Shown: positions 1-6,645 of the stretch, one piece after another
Numbering within the stretch: the first letter of the stretch is position 1
Layout: each line of letters opens with the position of its first letter
From: Bordetella parapertussis
Lineage (GTDB): Bacteria > Pseudomonadota > Gammaproteobacteria > Burkholderiales > Burkholderiaceae_B
DNA: 8,125 bases
Assembly (NCBI GenBank): GCA_945869355.1
Contig: CAMBPA010000045.1
Location: 1-8,125 of the forward strand
Reading direction: 5' to 3'
Position numbers and translations under genes: made by a program
Notes under the pieces: model-generated
What the model was told of the DNA's origin: nothing
Seen by the model: only the letters and a program-made list of their open reading frames with translations
Database searches by the model: none

Positions 1-355
1 TGGACGAGTGCGCGGTGCCAAAGGCGTCGTAAATACTTTCTTCACGACGCGGAAAGCCGCTTAAACCACCCATTTGTCGCATGCTGGCCATCTGCTCGTT
101 GCGGCCCGTCAGCATTTTGTGGGGGTAAGTTTGATGGCCCACATCCCACACCAAACGGTCTTCAGGGGTGTTGAAAACGTAGTGCAGCGCCACAGTCAGC
201 TCAACCGTTCCCAAGTTGGAGCTGAAATGCCCGCCCGTTTGCGAAACCGACTGAATCAAACGCTCCCGCAACTCTGCGGCCAAGGGGGCCAAGTTGTCTC
301 GGGACAGTTTTCTAAGCTGCGATGGGGACTTAATCCAATCTAGCAGGGCACTCAT
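1..355 (-). CDS. dxs: 1-deoxy-D-xylulose-5-phosphate synthase, N-terminal part (cut by window edge)
   Basis: Thiamine-diphosphate enzyme that condenses pyruvate and glyceraldehyde-3-phosphate to DXP, the first step of the MEP isoprenoid pathway in the cytosol. Reading the minus strand from 355 gives 118 residues with Dxs N-terminal hallmarks: [17 protein letters not shown] near 14-30, [19 protein letters not shown] at 40-58, [16 protein letters not shown] at 70-85, [11 protein letters not shown] at 97-107 and the start of the HSS motif at 116-118. The complete enzyme is usually about 620 residues, so roughly four fifths lie beyond position 1. Two adjacent ATGs exist (358 and 355). The GAGG at 365-362 is better spaced for 355. 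The gene is divergent from bchI. Its product feeds CrtE, so the location suggests a photosynthesis-cluster copy; whether a second housekeeping dxs exists elsewhere cannot be seen here. Identification is strong. Confidence 0.95.
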   Translation of the reverse strand, partial: MSALLDWIKSPSQLRKLSRDNLAPLAAELRERLIQSVSQTGGHFSSNLGTVELTVALHYVFNTPEDRLVWDVGHQTYPHKMLTGRNEQMASMRQMGGLSGFPRREESIYDAFGTAHSS

Positions 356-361
356 CATTTG

Positions 362-365
362 CCTC
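362..365 (-). promoter_or_regulatory. Ribosome binding site of dxs
   Basis: On the minus strand GAGG lies 6 nt before the ATG at 355 but only 3 nt before the ATG at 358. This spacing favours 355 as the start of dxs. Confidence 0.6.
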
Positions 366-387
366 AATATCTGTTCAATGAGGCCAT

Positions 388-415
388 AATTTAACTGGAT
401 TTGACAAAACGTCAA
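388..415 (-). promoter_or_regulatory. Candidate dxs promoter
   Basis: On the minus strand TTGACG (415-410) is followed after 16 bp by TAAATT (393-388), an acceptable sigma70-type -35/-10 pair about 30 bp before the dxs start. The same -35/16 bp/TAAATW arrangement can be read upstream of crtE and bchC. The -35 overlaps the PpsR-like element at 410-427. The -10 matches consensus at only 4 of 6 positions, so this is an inference. Confidence 0.35.
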
Positions 416-427
416 GTTAAATTGACA
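410..427. promoter_or_regulatory. Near-consensus PpsR/CrtJ operator between dxs and bchI
   Basis: The 18-mer CGTCAAGTTAAATTGACA fits the PpsR/CrtJ consensus TGT-N12-ACA with one mismatch (CGT for TGT). Its core GTCAA-N6-TTGAC is a perfect inverted repeat. It lies just upstream of a TATAAT at 433-438 that could serve bchI, and covers the candidate -35 of dxs. Binding by PpsR is inferred from the motif and from the photosynthesis context; no regulator gene is in the window. Confidence 0.5.
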
Positions 428-457
428 CTTTGTATAATTTTTTAAGTTGACACTTTG
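422..457. repeat. Direct repeat TTGACACTTTG, two copies
   Basis: The 11-mer TTGACACTTTG occurs at 422-432 and again at 447-457, 25 bp apart start to start. The consensus-like -10 TATAAT lies between them at 433-438. The first copy contributes the right half of the operator-like element at 410-427. The second gives the right half of a weaker TAA-N12-ACA match at 435-452. The roughly 25 bp phasing resembles the 26 bp phasing of the paired operators upstream of crtE and bchC. Confidence 0.55.
433..438 (+). promoter_or_regulatory. Candidate -10 element of the bchI promoter
   Basis: TATAAT is a perfect sigma70 -10 hexamer 54 bp before the likely bchI ATG. No good -35 lies at 16-18 bp upstream: the hexamer at 17 bp spacing is CGTCAA, which is part of the operator-like element. 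Either an activator is needed or another hexamer is used. Confidence 0.4.
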
Positions 458-492
458 CCATCTAGCCCGTTTTAACCTTGATTTTGAATCAG

Positions 493-1551
493 ATGTCTTT
501 GACCTTCCCCTTCTCTGCCATTGTTGGCCAGGACGACATGAAATTGGCCATCATGCTGACAGCCATCGACCCTAGCATTGGGGGCGTTTTGGTGTTCGGT
601 GATCGCGGCACTGGTAAATCGACGGCTGTGCGGGCCTTGGCTTCCCTGCTACCCAAAATGCGTGCCGTGGTGGGTTGCCCCTATGGTTGCGACCCTGAAA
701 ATGCCAAGTGCCCAGACTGTTTGGGGAATGCGGCATTGGTCCGCAAAACAGAAAGCAAGATGAAAACCAGCCATTTGGTCCCGGTACCAGTGGTTGACCT
801 GCCCTTGGGCGCCACAGAAGACCGTGTGGTCGGCGCATTGGATTTAGAACGCGCCTTGTCACAGGGCGTGAAAGCCTTTGAGCCTGGTCTGTTGGCGCGA
901 GCCAACCGGGGTTATTTGTACATCGATGAGGTCAATTTGCTAGAGGACCATTTGGTCGACTTGCTGATTGACGTGGCCGCTTCAGGCGAAAACGTGGTGG
1001 AACGGGAAGGCCTGAGCGTACGGCACCCCGCTCGTTTCGTGCTGATTGGCAGCGGCAATCCCGAGGAAGGCGAGTTAAGGCCCCAGTTGTTGGACCGCTT
1101 TGGCTTGTCCGTGGAAGTGAAAACACCAGACACGCTGGCACAGCGCGTGGAAGTGGTGAAGCGCCGAGACGCCTTCGAACAGGGACCTCAAGCCTTTACC
1201 GACGCATGGAAAAAAGAAGACGACCGCGTCAGGCGCAGCATTGTGGCGGCCCGCAAACGTTTGCCAGACGTGGGCATTCCCGATGAAGCCCGCGAGTTTG
1301 CCGCACAACTCTGCATGAGCTTGGGCACCGATGGCTTGCGCGGAGATCTCACTTTGGTTCGCGCGGCGCGGGCCGAAGCTGCCTTACAAGGTGCCTCCAA
1401 GGTCGAGAGAAAACATCTGGTTCGGGTGGCGCCTTCTGCGCTTCGTCATCGACTAAGGCGCAACCCCCTCGATGATTCTGGCTCATCAACGCGAGTGGAA
1501 AGAGCGCTGGCAGAGCTCACGGCGCCAAAGCTCTCAGCCAACAAAACTTAA
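493..1551 (+). CDS. bchI: Magnesium chelatase ATPase subunit I
   Basis: AAA+ ATPase subunit of Mg-protoporphyrin IX chelatase. It forms rings with BchD and drives Mg2+ insertion by BchH, the first committed step of bacteriochlorophyll synthesis. From the ATG at 493 the protein has 352 residues, close to family size. Walker A GDRGTGKS is at 36-43, the [16 protein letters not shown] segment near 107-121, Walker B LYIDEVN at 142-148 and [17 protein letters not shown] at 188-204. The frame also opens with TTG at 478 (five extra residues). ATG 493 fits the usual start a few residues before FPFSAIVGQ, but neither start has a clear Shine-Dalgarno sequence. Four cysteines (62, 66, 73, 76) form a CX3CX6CX2C cluster after Walker A. 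First gene of bchIDO, with only 22 nt before the chosen bchD start. Expression is probably controlled by the operator-like repeats at 410-457. Confidence 0.95.
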   Translation: MSLTFPFSAIVGQDDMKLAIMLTAIDPSIGGVLVFGDRGTGKSTAVRALASLLPKMRAVVGCPYGCDPENAKCPDCLGNAALVRKTESKMKTSHLVPVPVVDLPLGATEDRVVGALDLERALSQGVKAFEPGLLARANRGYLYIDEVNLLEDHLVDLLIDVAASGENVVEREGLSVRHPARFVLIGSGNPEEGELRPQLLDRFGLSVEVKTPDTLAQRVEVVKRRDAFEQGPQAFTDAWKKEDDRVRRSIVAARKRLPDVGIPDEAREFAAQLCMSLGTDGLRGDLTLVRAARAEAALQGASKVERKHLVRVAPSALRHRLRRNPLDDSGSSTRVERALAELTAPKLSANKT

Positions 1552-1573
1552 GTTAACAAGGCCCTTACCTCCC

Positions 1574-3385
1574 ATGCAAGGCGACGCCGCAACCATCGCT
1601 GCACTTTTTGCAGTCGACCCAGTTGGCCTGGGCGGTGTGGCACTTCGCTCCCCTGCCTGCGATAGCCGGGATCAGTGGCTGGCACTTTTAAAAAGCCTCT
1701 TGCCAACACAAACTCCACTACGGCGCGTGCCCCTTAACATCAATGACACCGCCTTGTTGGGCGGGCTTGACTTGGGCGCTACCTTGCAAGCGGGCAAGCC
1801 CATCGCCCTCAAAGGCTTGCTGGCACAAGCGGATGGCGGCGTGTTGGTTTTGGCCATGGCAGAACGAATGAGCTTGTCCTCAGCGGCCCGCTTTGGCAGC
1901 GTACTTGACACCGGTATGGTAGCTTTGCAACGGGATGGTTTAGACACATCGGTGAAGGCGAGCTTGGGCTTGGTGGCTCTTGATGAAGGCGCCAGCGACG
2001 ATGAGCAGATGCCGGCTGGCCTGGCGGATCGACTGGCCTTTCGCTTGTTGATGAGCGCGCAAGACGAAGACGAAGAGGGGCCCGAATGGACGCCTCAAGA
2101 AGTGCTGAATGCACGGCAGCGTTTGTCACAAGTGACGATAGACGACGAAGCGCTGCAAGCCCTGTGTGCCGCTGCATTGGCGCTGGGTATAGATTCCCTT
2201 AGAGCCAGCGTGTTTGCCGTGCGCGTGGCGCGGGCCGCCGCTGCGTTAGCCGGCAGTAACACCGTCGAAGAAGAACACACCGGCGTCGCTGCGCGATTGG
2301 TGCTTGCCCCTCGTGCAACACGTCTGCCGCCAGCAAATGAGGCGAAAGACGCGCCTGCAGAAACTGAAGAGGCGCCAGAGCCCCCGACCGAGCCACCTTC
2401 AGAACCTGACTCCCCAGAAGCAGAGAATAAGGACGAGTCCAATCCAGATGGCGATCAAGAAGAGACACAAGACGAAGACCCCAGCTTGCCTGAAAATTTA
2501 GCCGAGTTGGTCCTTGAAGCAGCACAAGCCGCCATCCCTCTTGGCCTCTTGGCCAGCTTGAAAATTGGCCAGTTACATCGTGCCAAAACACCCACCTCAG
2601 GCAGCGCAGGCGCTCTGCAAAAAAATGCATTGCGAGGCAGGCCAGTGGGCGCACGCAAAGGTGAGCCGCGTGCGGGGCAACGCATCAATGTGCTTGAAAC
2701 GCTCAGGGCCGCAGCGCCTTGGCAAAAACTTCGGCAGCGACAGCAAGCCCTCTCTGATGGGCAGAAACAGCGCATCGTGGTGCGCAAAGAAGATTTCCAT
2801 GTCACGCGCTTTCGCCAAACAGGGCAGACCACGACGGTGTTTGTGGTCGACGCTTCTGGCTCGTCTGCGCTCAACCGTTTGGCCGAGGCCAAGGGCGCGG
2901 TTGAGTTGCTGTTGGCCGATTGTTATGTGCGGCGCGACAGTGTGGCGGTGCTTGCGTTCAGAGGTCAAACGGCGGAGCTGATCTTGCCTCCCACACGTTC
3001 TTTGGCCCGCGCCAAACGAAGCTTGGCCGGTTTGCCCGGTGGCGGTGGCACGCCGCTGGCTCATGCCATTGATGCCTCGATGCTGTTGGCCGATCAGCTG
3101 AGAAAAAAAGGCGAGACACCGATCGTGGTGTTGCTCACGGATGGCAAAGGCAACATTGCGCGTGATGGGCGCCCGGGCCGCGCGCAGGCGGCTACAGACG
3201 CTTTGGCTGCGGCCACAGAAATGCGGCTGCGAGGCTTCAGCACATTGCTGGTGGACACCTCGCCTCAAGCGCAAGATGCTGCCAAAAATTTGGCCAAAGC
3301 AATGGGCGCGCAATACCTCGCCTTGCCTTATGCCGGCGCTAATTCCTTGAACCAAGCAGTTCGCGCGGTGGCTGGCCGGTCTTGA
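1574..3385 (+). CDS. bchD: Magnesium chelatase subunit D
   Basis: Scaffold and coupling subunit of Mg-chelatase, which docks with the BchI ring and activates BchH. From the ATG at 1574 it has 603 residues, slightly longer than many proteobacterial BchD. Residues about 1-245 form a BchI-like AAA+ domain in which the Walker A is not recognisable, as is usual for BchD. About 255-313 is a Pro/Glu/Asp-rich linker with almost no hydrophobic residues. From about 405 there is a von Willebrand A domain: MIDAS DASGS at 426-430 (D426, S428, S430), GGGGTPLAHA further on, and LLTDGKGN. The frame stays open upstream and would allow an ATG at 1472 inside bchI (34 more residues). That stretch is Arg/Gln/Ser-rich and looks like out-of-frame bchI, so 1574 is preferred. 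An AAGG at 1558-1561 is a weak, distant ribosome site. Followed 13 nt later by bchO. Confidence 0.93.
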   Translation: MQGDAATIAALFAVDPVGLGGVALRSPACDSRDQWLALLKSLLPTQTPLRRVPLNINDTALLGGLDLGATLQAGKPIALKGLLAQADGGVLVLAMAERMSLSSAARFGSVLDTGMVALQRDGLDTSVKASLGLVALDEGASDDEQMPAGLADRLAFRLLMSAQDEDEEGPEWTPQEVLNARQRLSQVTIDDEALQALCAAALALGIDSLRASVFAVRVARAAAALAGSNTVEEEHTGVAARLVLAPRATRLPPANEAKDAPAETEEAPEPPTEPPSEPDSPEAENKDESNPDGDQEETQDEDPSLPENLAELVLEAAQAAIPLGLLASLKIGQLHRAKTPTSGSAGALQKNALRGRPVGARKGEPRAGQRINVLETLRAAAPWQKLRQRQQALSDGQKQRIVVRKEDFHVTRFRQTGQTTTVFVVDASGSSALNRLAEAKGAVELLLADCYVRRDSVAVLAFRGQTAELILPPTRSLARAKRSLAGLPGGGGTPLAHAIDASMLLADQLRKKGETPIVVLLTDGKGNIARDGRPGRAQAATDALAAATEMRLRGFSTLLVDTSPQAQDAAKNLAKAMGAQYLALPYAGANSLNQAVRAVAGRS

Positions 3386-3398
3386 AAAGAAGCTGATT

Positions 3399-4322
3399 GT
3401 GAGCTCACGCCAAGCTTTAAATTGGGACACCGATGGCCGCCACTGGCCTTTGCGGCAGCTTTCAAGTTTTATTGAGACACCGAGGCTTCGCTGGCATGTG
3501 CAGTGCGCCCAGAACCCCAATCCGCAGGCCAAGAGCGTCCTGTTGTTGCACGGCACAGGCGCTTCGACCCACTCATGGCGCCATTTGATACCGTTGCTGC
3601 GCGACCACTACACGGTGATCGCCATCGATTTTCCGGGTCATGGCTTCACTTCAATGCCACATGATTCTGACGTCGCCACATTGTTCTCAATTTCCGGCAT
3701 GACGGCAGGCGTAGCTGAGTTGTTAACGCAAATTCAGCTAAAACCCGACATTGTTGTAGGCCATTCCGCAGGCGCTGCAGTGGCCTGCACGCTAACACTC
3801 AACGGACATTTTCAGCCACAACATCTGGTCTCGCTGAATGGCGCTTTATTGCCTTTAGATGGCGTGTCTGGGCAAATTTTTTCACCCTTGGCCAAGGTGC
3901 TGACCAAGGCGCCCTGGGTGCCCGAGTTGTTTGCATGGCAAGCGGCGCGCCCCTCCGTGCTGCAAAAGCTTTTGCAGGGTACTGGCTCAAAGCTCGATTC
4001 CGAAGGTACAAAGCTCTACCAAACTTTAATCAGCAACCCATCCCATGCACAAGCCGCGCTTCACATGATGGCTTACTGGGATTTGCACACCTTCTGGAAG
4101 CGACTTCGCACGCTGCAAGACCCTCTCACTTTGATCGTCGGTTCGCAAGATTGGATTGTGCCGCCGTCTGTGGCCTATCGCGTGGCCGAAACACTGCCGC
4201 ATCTGCGAAGCCAAGACATCATTTCGCTGCCCAACCTGGGGCACCTCGCGCACGAGGAACAGGCGCAGTGGGTGGCCGATGCGCTCTGCCTCATGGGCTC
4301 GCCGGCTGCTCGCGCATTTTGA
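3399..4322 (+). CDS. bchO: Alpha/beta hydrolase of the Mg-chelatase operon, BchO family
   Basis: BchO is an alpha/beta-fold hydrolase regularly encoded after bchI and bchD in purple bacteria. Its reaction is not established; a role linked to Mg-chelatase has been proposed from context. The 307-residue product starts at a GTG, 13 nt after the bchD stop, with a purine-rich AAAAGAAG just before it. Visible features are an early WDTDGRHWP motif, oxyanion segment LLLHGTGASTHSW at 48-60, DFPGHG at 77-82, nucleophile elbow GHSAG at 121-125 (Ser123), a likely acid D251 in VGSQDWIVP, and H282 in NLGHLAHEE, so the catalytic triad appears complete. No signal peptide or membrane segment is evident. Translational coupling to bchD is likely. 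The symbol rests on sequence character plus position. Confidence 0.9.
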   Translation: MSSRQALNWDTDGRHWPLRQLSSFIETPRLRWHVQCAQNPNPQAKSVLLLHGTGASTHSWRHLIPLLRDHYTVIAIDFPGHGFTSMPHDSDVATLFSISGMTAGVAELLTQIQLKPDIVVGHSAGAAVACTLTLNGHFQPQHLVSLNGALLPLDGVSGQIFSPLAKVLTKAPWVPELFAWQAARPSVLQKLLQGTGSKLDSEGTKLYQTLISNPSHAQAALHMMAYWDLHTFWKRLRTLQDPLTLIVGSQDWIVPPSVAYRVAETLPHLRSQDIISLPNLGHLAHEEQAQWVADALCLMGSPAARAF

Positions 4323-4352
4323 ATTTAATTTAAAAAACCAAGGCAAGTACTG

Positions 4353-4381
4353 TTGACAGGCACTTTTGATGTGTCTATATT
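4353..4381 (+). promoter_or_regulatory. Candidate crtE promoter (TTGACA-N17-TATATT)
   Basis: TTGACA at 4353-4358 and TATATT at 4376-4381 are separated by 17 bp, a near-ideal sigma70 promoter 72 bp before the crtE ATG. The -10 lies inside the perfect PpsR/CrtJ site 4372-4389, so repressor binding would block RNA polymerase. A second, weaker pair, TTTACA 4384-4389 and TAAATT 4406-4411 with 16 bp between, overlaps the downstream palindrome. Confidence 0.7.
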
Positions 4382-4389
4382 TGTTTACA
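4372..4389. promoter_or_regulatory. PpsR/CrtJ operator upstream of crtE, perfect consensus
   Basis: TGTCTATATTTGTTTACA is an exact TGT-N12-ACA. It matches the first bchC operator (6606-6623) at 15 of 18 positions and overlaps the -10 of the candidate crtE promoter. PpsR/CrtJ represses bch, crt and puc genes under oxygen or light in purple bacteria. Its action here is inferred. Confidence 0.75.
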
Positions 4390-4393
4390 CATT

Positions 4394-4419
4394 CAAGTGA
4401 CAATGTAAATTGTCACTTG
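4394..4419. repeat. Perfect inverted repeat, 11-bp arms, in the crtE promoter
   Basis: CAAGTGACAAT (4394-4404), a 4-bp centre GTAA, and ATTGTCACTTG (4409-4419) form a perfect palindrome. Its inner 18 bp (4398-4415) read TGA-N12-TCA and sit exactly 8 bp after the perfect TGT-N12-ACA site. This is the spacing seen for the paired operators before bchC. It is probably the second half of a cooperative operator. There is no T-run after it, and it lies 33 bp before the crtE start, so it is not a typical terminator. Confidence 0.75.
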
Positions 4420-4452
4420 CCCCAAGTTTGAATATTTATTGGAGTCAAGCGC

Positions 4453-5349
4453 ATGAAGGCAATCACAAGAATCGAGCAATGTTTGGCCATGGCCTTGGCG
4501 TCTGCAGAAGACCCAAGTTGCCCTCCCAAGTTGGCTGGTGCGGTTCGTCATGCGGTGTTTCCTGGCGGCGCTCGAATTCGGCCTCAGTTGGCCTTGGCCG
4601 TGGCTAAGGCTTGCGGCATGGACGACCCTCGGTTGAGCGAGGGTGTTGCCGTGGCAATTGAACTCATGCACTGCGCCTCATTGGTTCACGATGACCTGCC
4701 TTGTTTTGACGATGCCTCGACTCGACGCGGCCGGGCCTCAGTGCATTTTGCTTATGGCGAACCTCTGGCTGTTTTAACGGGTGATGCCCTGATCGTTTTA
4801 GCCTTCCAGACTTTGGCGGCAGCGGCCAGCCAATCACCCCTTCGCTTGCCTGCCTTGATGCACATCATTGCCTCTTGTGTTGGTATGCCCTCTGGCATCG
4901 TGGCGGGTCAAGCTTGGGAATCGGAATCTCGGGTGTCACTCATGCAATACCAACGCGCCAAAACAGGTGCGCTGTTTGTGGCAGCCACCAGTGCGGGTGC
5001 TTTGAGCGCAGGCGCTGACCCCCAGCAATGGCAAGCGCTAGGCGACTGTTTGGGCGAGGCTTACCAAGTGGCAGACGACATTCGTGACGTCATGGGACAA
5101 GCCGACCTTTTGGGCAAGCCCGTCGGTCAAGACGCGCAGCATGACAGGCCCAATGCCATTGCCAATCTGGGACTTTCGGGCGCCATCTCACATTTTGAGT
5201 CGCTCATTCAAGCCGCTTCAGATTCAATTCCAGAAGGACCTAACGCCAAGTCGATGCGTGAGTTGGTGATGCAAGAGTCTGAGCGCTTGGTGCCCCGTGC
5301 AGCTTGCAATGCTTACCGCGCCAGCACCCCGCAAAGCGTTTCCCATTGA
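4453..5349 (+). CDS. crtE: Geranylgeranyl diphosphate synthase
   Basis: Soluble polyprenyl synthetase that extends allylic diphosphates with IPP to GGPP, the precursor of phytoene and of the bacteriochlorophyll tail. The 298-residue length is normal. The first Asp-rich motif is DDLPCFDD at 80-87, the DDxxxxD form typical of bacterial and plant GGPP synthases, preceded by GGARIRP at 38-44. This has Ala where many relatives have Lys; I recall the same form in other purple-bacterial CrtE. Next come RRGRASVH near 91-98, GDALIVLAFQTLA from 110, GQAWESES near 152-159 and the second Asp-rich motif DDIRD at 208-212. The ATG has a good GGAG at 4441-4444 with 8 nt spacing. The gene is preceded by a PpsR-type promoter and followed by crtF after 51 nt, probably in one transcript. 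A housekeeping IspA (FPP synthase) is a less likely alternative given the context. Confidence 0.93.
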   Translation: MKAITRIEQCLAMALASAEDPSCPPKLAGAVRHAVFPGGARIRPQLALAVAKACGMDDPRLSEGVAVAIELMHCASLVHDDLPCFDDASTRRGRASVHFAYGEPLAVLTGDALIVLAFQTLAAAASQSPLRLPALMHIIASCVGMPSGIVAGQAWESESRVSLMQYQRAKTGALFVAATSAGALSAGADPQQWQALGDCLGEAYQVADDIRDVMGQADLLGKPVGQDAQHDRPNAIANLGLSGAISHFESLIQAASDSIPEGPNAKSMRELVMQESERLVPRAACNAYRASTPQSVSH

Positions 5350-5400
5350 ACGCCCTTTTTCCTTGCATTTTCTAATTTTCGCCAAGCACAGGATGCATAC

Positions 5401-6594
5401 ATGAAAACGCTGGATCTAGCCTCATCTGCTCAGGGCATGGGCCGCAAGACACCTTGGCAAGACTCGCTGGCCGCGGTCTGGGATCGCATGATGACCAGCA
5501 CCTCTTTTTACCGCTGGAGTGTTTCAAATCCGCTCACACGATGGATCACTCAGCGGCGTGCGCGCCAAGTGTTTGACCTGATGGCGGGTTTTGTGTATTC
5601 ACAAGTTATGTTGGCATGTGTGCGTTTGCGCATTTTGGAAACGGTTGCCGAACGCCCGCGCAACCTAGAAGAGTTAGCCCAACTCACCAACCTGCCGGTT
5701 GCTGGCTTGCAGCGTTTGTTGCAATCGGCACTGGCCTTGCGCTTGCTGGATTTACGCAGCGAAGGGCGTTATGGCTTAGGCGCATTGGGTGCCCCTGTGG
5801 CGGGTCATGTTGGCATTCGCGCCATGATTGAACACCATGCTGTGTTGTACCAAGACATGCAAGACCCTGTGGCCATGTTGAAGGGCACAGACCAGCCAGG
5901 CGCCATGTCGCAGTTCTGGCCCTACAACATTGAAGAGCAAACCGCGCAACGCGCGGCGACGGATGCGGCACAAGCTGAAAAATTCTCGCGCTACTCCAAC
6001 CTCATGTCAGCGTCACAGCCATTCGTGGTGGATGAAATTTTTGCCAGTTACTCGTTTGATGAGCATCACTGTGTGCTCGACGTGGGTGGTGGTCAAGGCA
6101 CCTTCTTAGGCCGCTTGGCCCAACATGCCAAGCACTTGCAGTTGCATTTATTTGACTTGCCTGAAGTAGCGGTGCTCGCCCGCGCTAACTTTGAGCGCCA
6201 AGGCATTGCTGATCGCGCAACAGCCAATTCAGGCAGCTTTTTAGAAGACGCTTTGCCCCGTGGCGCCGACTTGGTCACTTTGATTCGTGTAGCACACGAT
6301 CATCCCGATGCCGATGTGAAAACTGCGCTTCGCGCCATTTACGAGGCGCTGCCTGTTGGCGGTACTTTGCTTTTGGCAGAACCTATGGCCCAAGAGCCCG
6401 ACCAAACACCTCACGGCGATGCGTATTTCCATTTTTACCTGCTGGCCATGGGCGCTGGCAGGTTGCGTACCGCCCGTGAGTTGATGGCCATGATGACAGA
6501 GGCTGGCTTCTCGAATTTGGAACTTGTGCCGAACCCCATGCCTCTGCAAACGCAGATCTTGGTGGGGCGCAAGTCACAGGGTTTACACCCGTAA
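5401..6594 (+). CDS. crtF: Hydroxyneurosporene O-methyltransferase
   Basis: SAM-dependent methyltransferase that methylates the C-1 hydroxyl of 1-hydroxycarotenoids in the spheroidene/spirilloxanthin pathway, giving the methoxy groups of these light-harvesting pigments. The 397-residue protein has a basic/aromatic N-terminus (about 1-55), a helical dimerisation and winged-helix region (about 56-135), and a Rossmann methyltransferase domain. The SAM-binding motif VLDVGGGQG is at 225-233, an acidic FDLPEV at 251-256, and the probable catalytic His at 299 in RVAHDH, as in plant-type small-molecule O-methyltransferases. AGGA at 5390-5393 with 7 nt spacing supports the ATG at 5401. It lies between crtE and bchC, as expected near crtF-bchCXYZ clusters. 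A BchU-like methyltransferase is a related possibility, but the gene order favours CrtF. Confidence 0.9.
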   Translation: MKTLDLASSAQGMGRKTPWQDSLAAVWDRMMTSTSFYRWSVSNPLTRWITQRRARQVFDLMAGFVYSQVMLACVRLRILETVAERPRNLEELAQLTNLPVAGLQRLLQSALALRLLDLRSEGRYGLGALGAPVAGHVGIRAMIEHHAVLYQDMQDPVAMLKGTDQPGAMSQFWPYNIEEQTAQRAATDAAQAEKFSRYSNLMSASQPFVVDEIFASYSFDEHHCVLDVGGGQGTFLGRLAQHAKHLQLHLFDLPEVAVLARANFERQGIADRATANSGSFLEDALPRGADLVTLIRVAHDHPDADVKTALRAIYEALPVGGTLLLAEPMAQEPDQTPHGDAYFHFYLLAMGAGRLRTARELMAMMTEAGFSNLELVPNPMPLQTQILVGRKSQGLHP

Positions 6595-6605
6595 ATGGAT
6601 TTATT

Positions 6606-6623
6606 TGTAAATATTTGTTGACA
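6606..6623. promoter_or_regulatory. PpsR/CrtJ operator 1 upstream of bchC
   Basis: TGTAAATATTTGTTGACA is an exact TGT-N12-ACA. Its right end contains the TTGACA (6618-6623) that is the likely -35 of the bchC promoter. It begins 12 nt after the crtF stop. Confidence 0.8.
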
Positions 6624-6645
6624 CAAATCATTGTAAGAGTAAATA
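6618..6645 (+). promoter_or_regulatory. Candidate bchC promoter
   Basis: A perfect -35 TTGACA at 6618-6623 is followed after 16 bp by TAAATA at 6640-6645, a weak -10. Each element lies inside one of the two operators. Transcription from here would begin at about 6652-6653, essentially on the bchC start codon. Alternative promoters further upstream, or read-through from crtF, are also possible. Confidence 0.5.

Noticed and set aside
74..343. Plus-strand open frame of 89 codons over dxs.
   Set aside because: It is antisense to a clearly recognisable dxs and resembles no family.
401..415. TTGAC-AAAAC-GTCAA inverted repeat as a separate operator.
   Set aside because: The arms are 5 bp and share GTCAA with the stronger 410-427 element, so it is not independent evidence. 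It may still be a half-site.
2597..3556. Long minus-strand open frame of 319 codons across bchD and bchO.
   Set aside because: It runs antisense to the VWA domain of bchD and the start of bchO, with no family motifs. Long antisense frames are common in GC-biased genes.
4394..4419. The perfect palindrome as an intrinsic terminator for bchIDO.
   Set aside because: No U-tract follows, and its spacing to the PpsR site and the crtE start fits an operator better.
5350..5400. Possible regulatory site or promoter between crtE and crtF.
   Set aside because: Only pyrimidine-rich sequence and the crtF ribosome site are visible. There is no TGT-N12-ACA and no -35/-10 pair.
6582..6595. Small hairpin TTTAC-ACCC-GTAAA over the crtF stop as a possible terminator.
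   Set aside because: The stem is only 5 bp and AT-rich, and no T-run follows. It is more likely chance.
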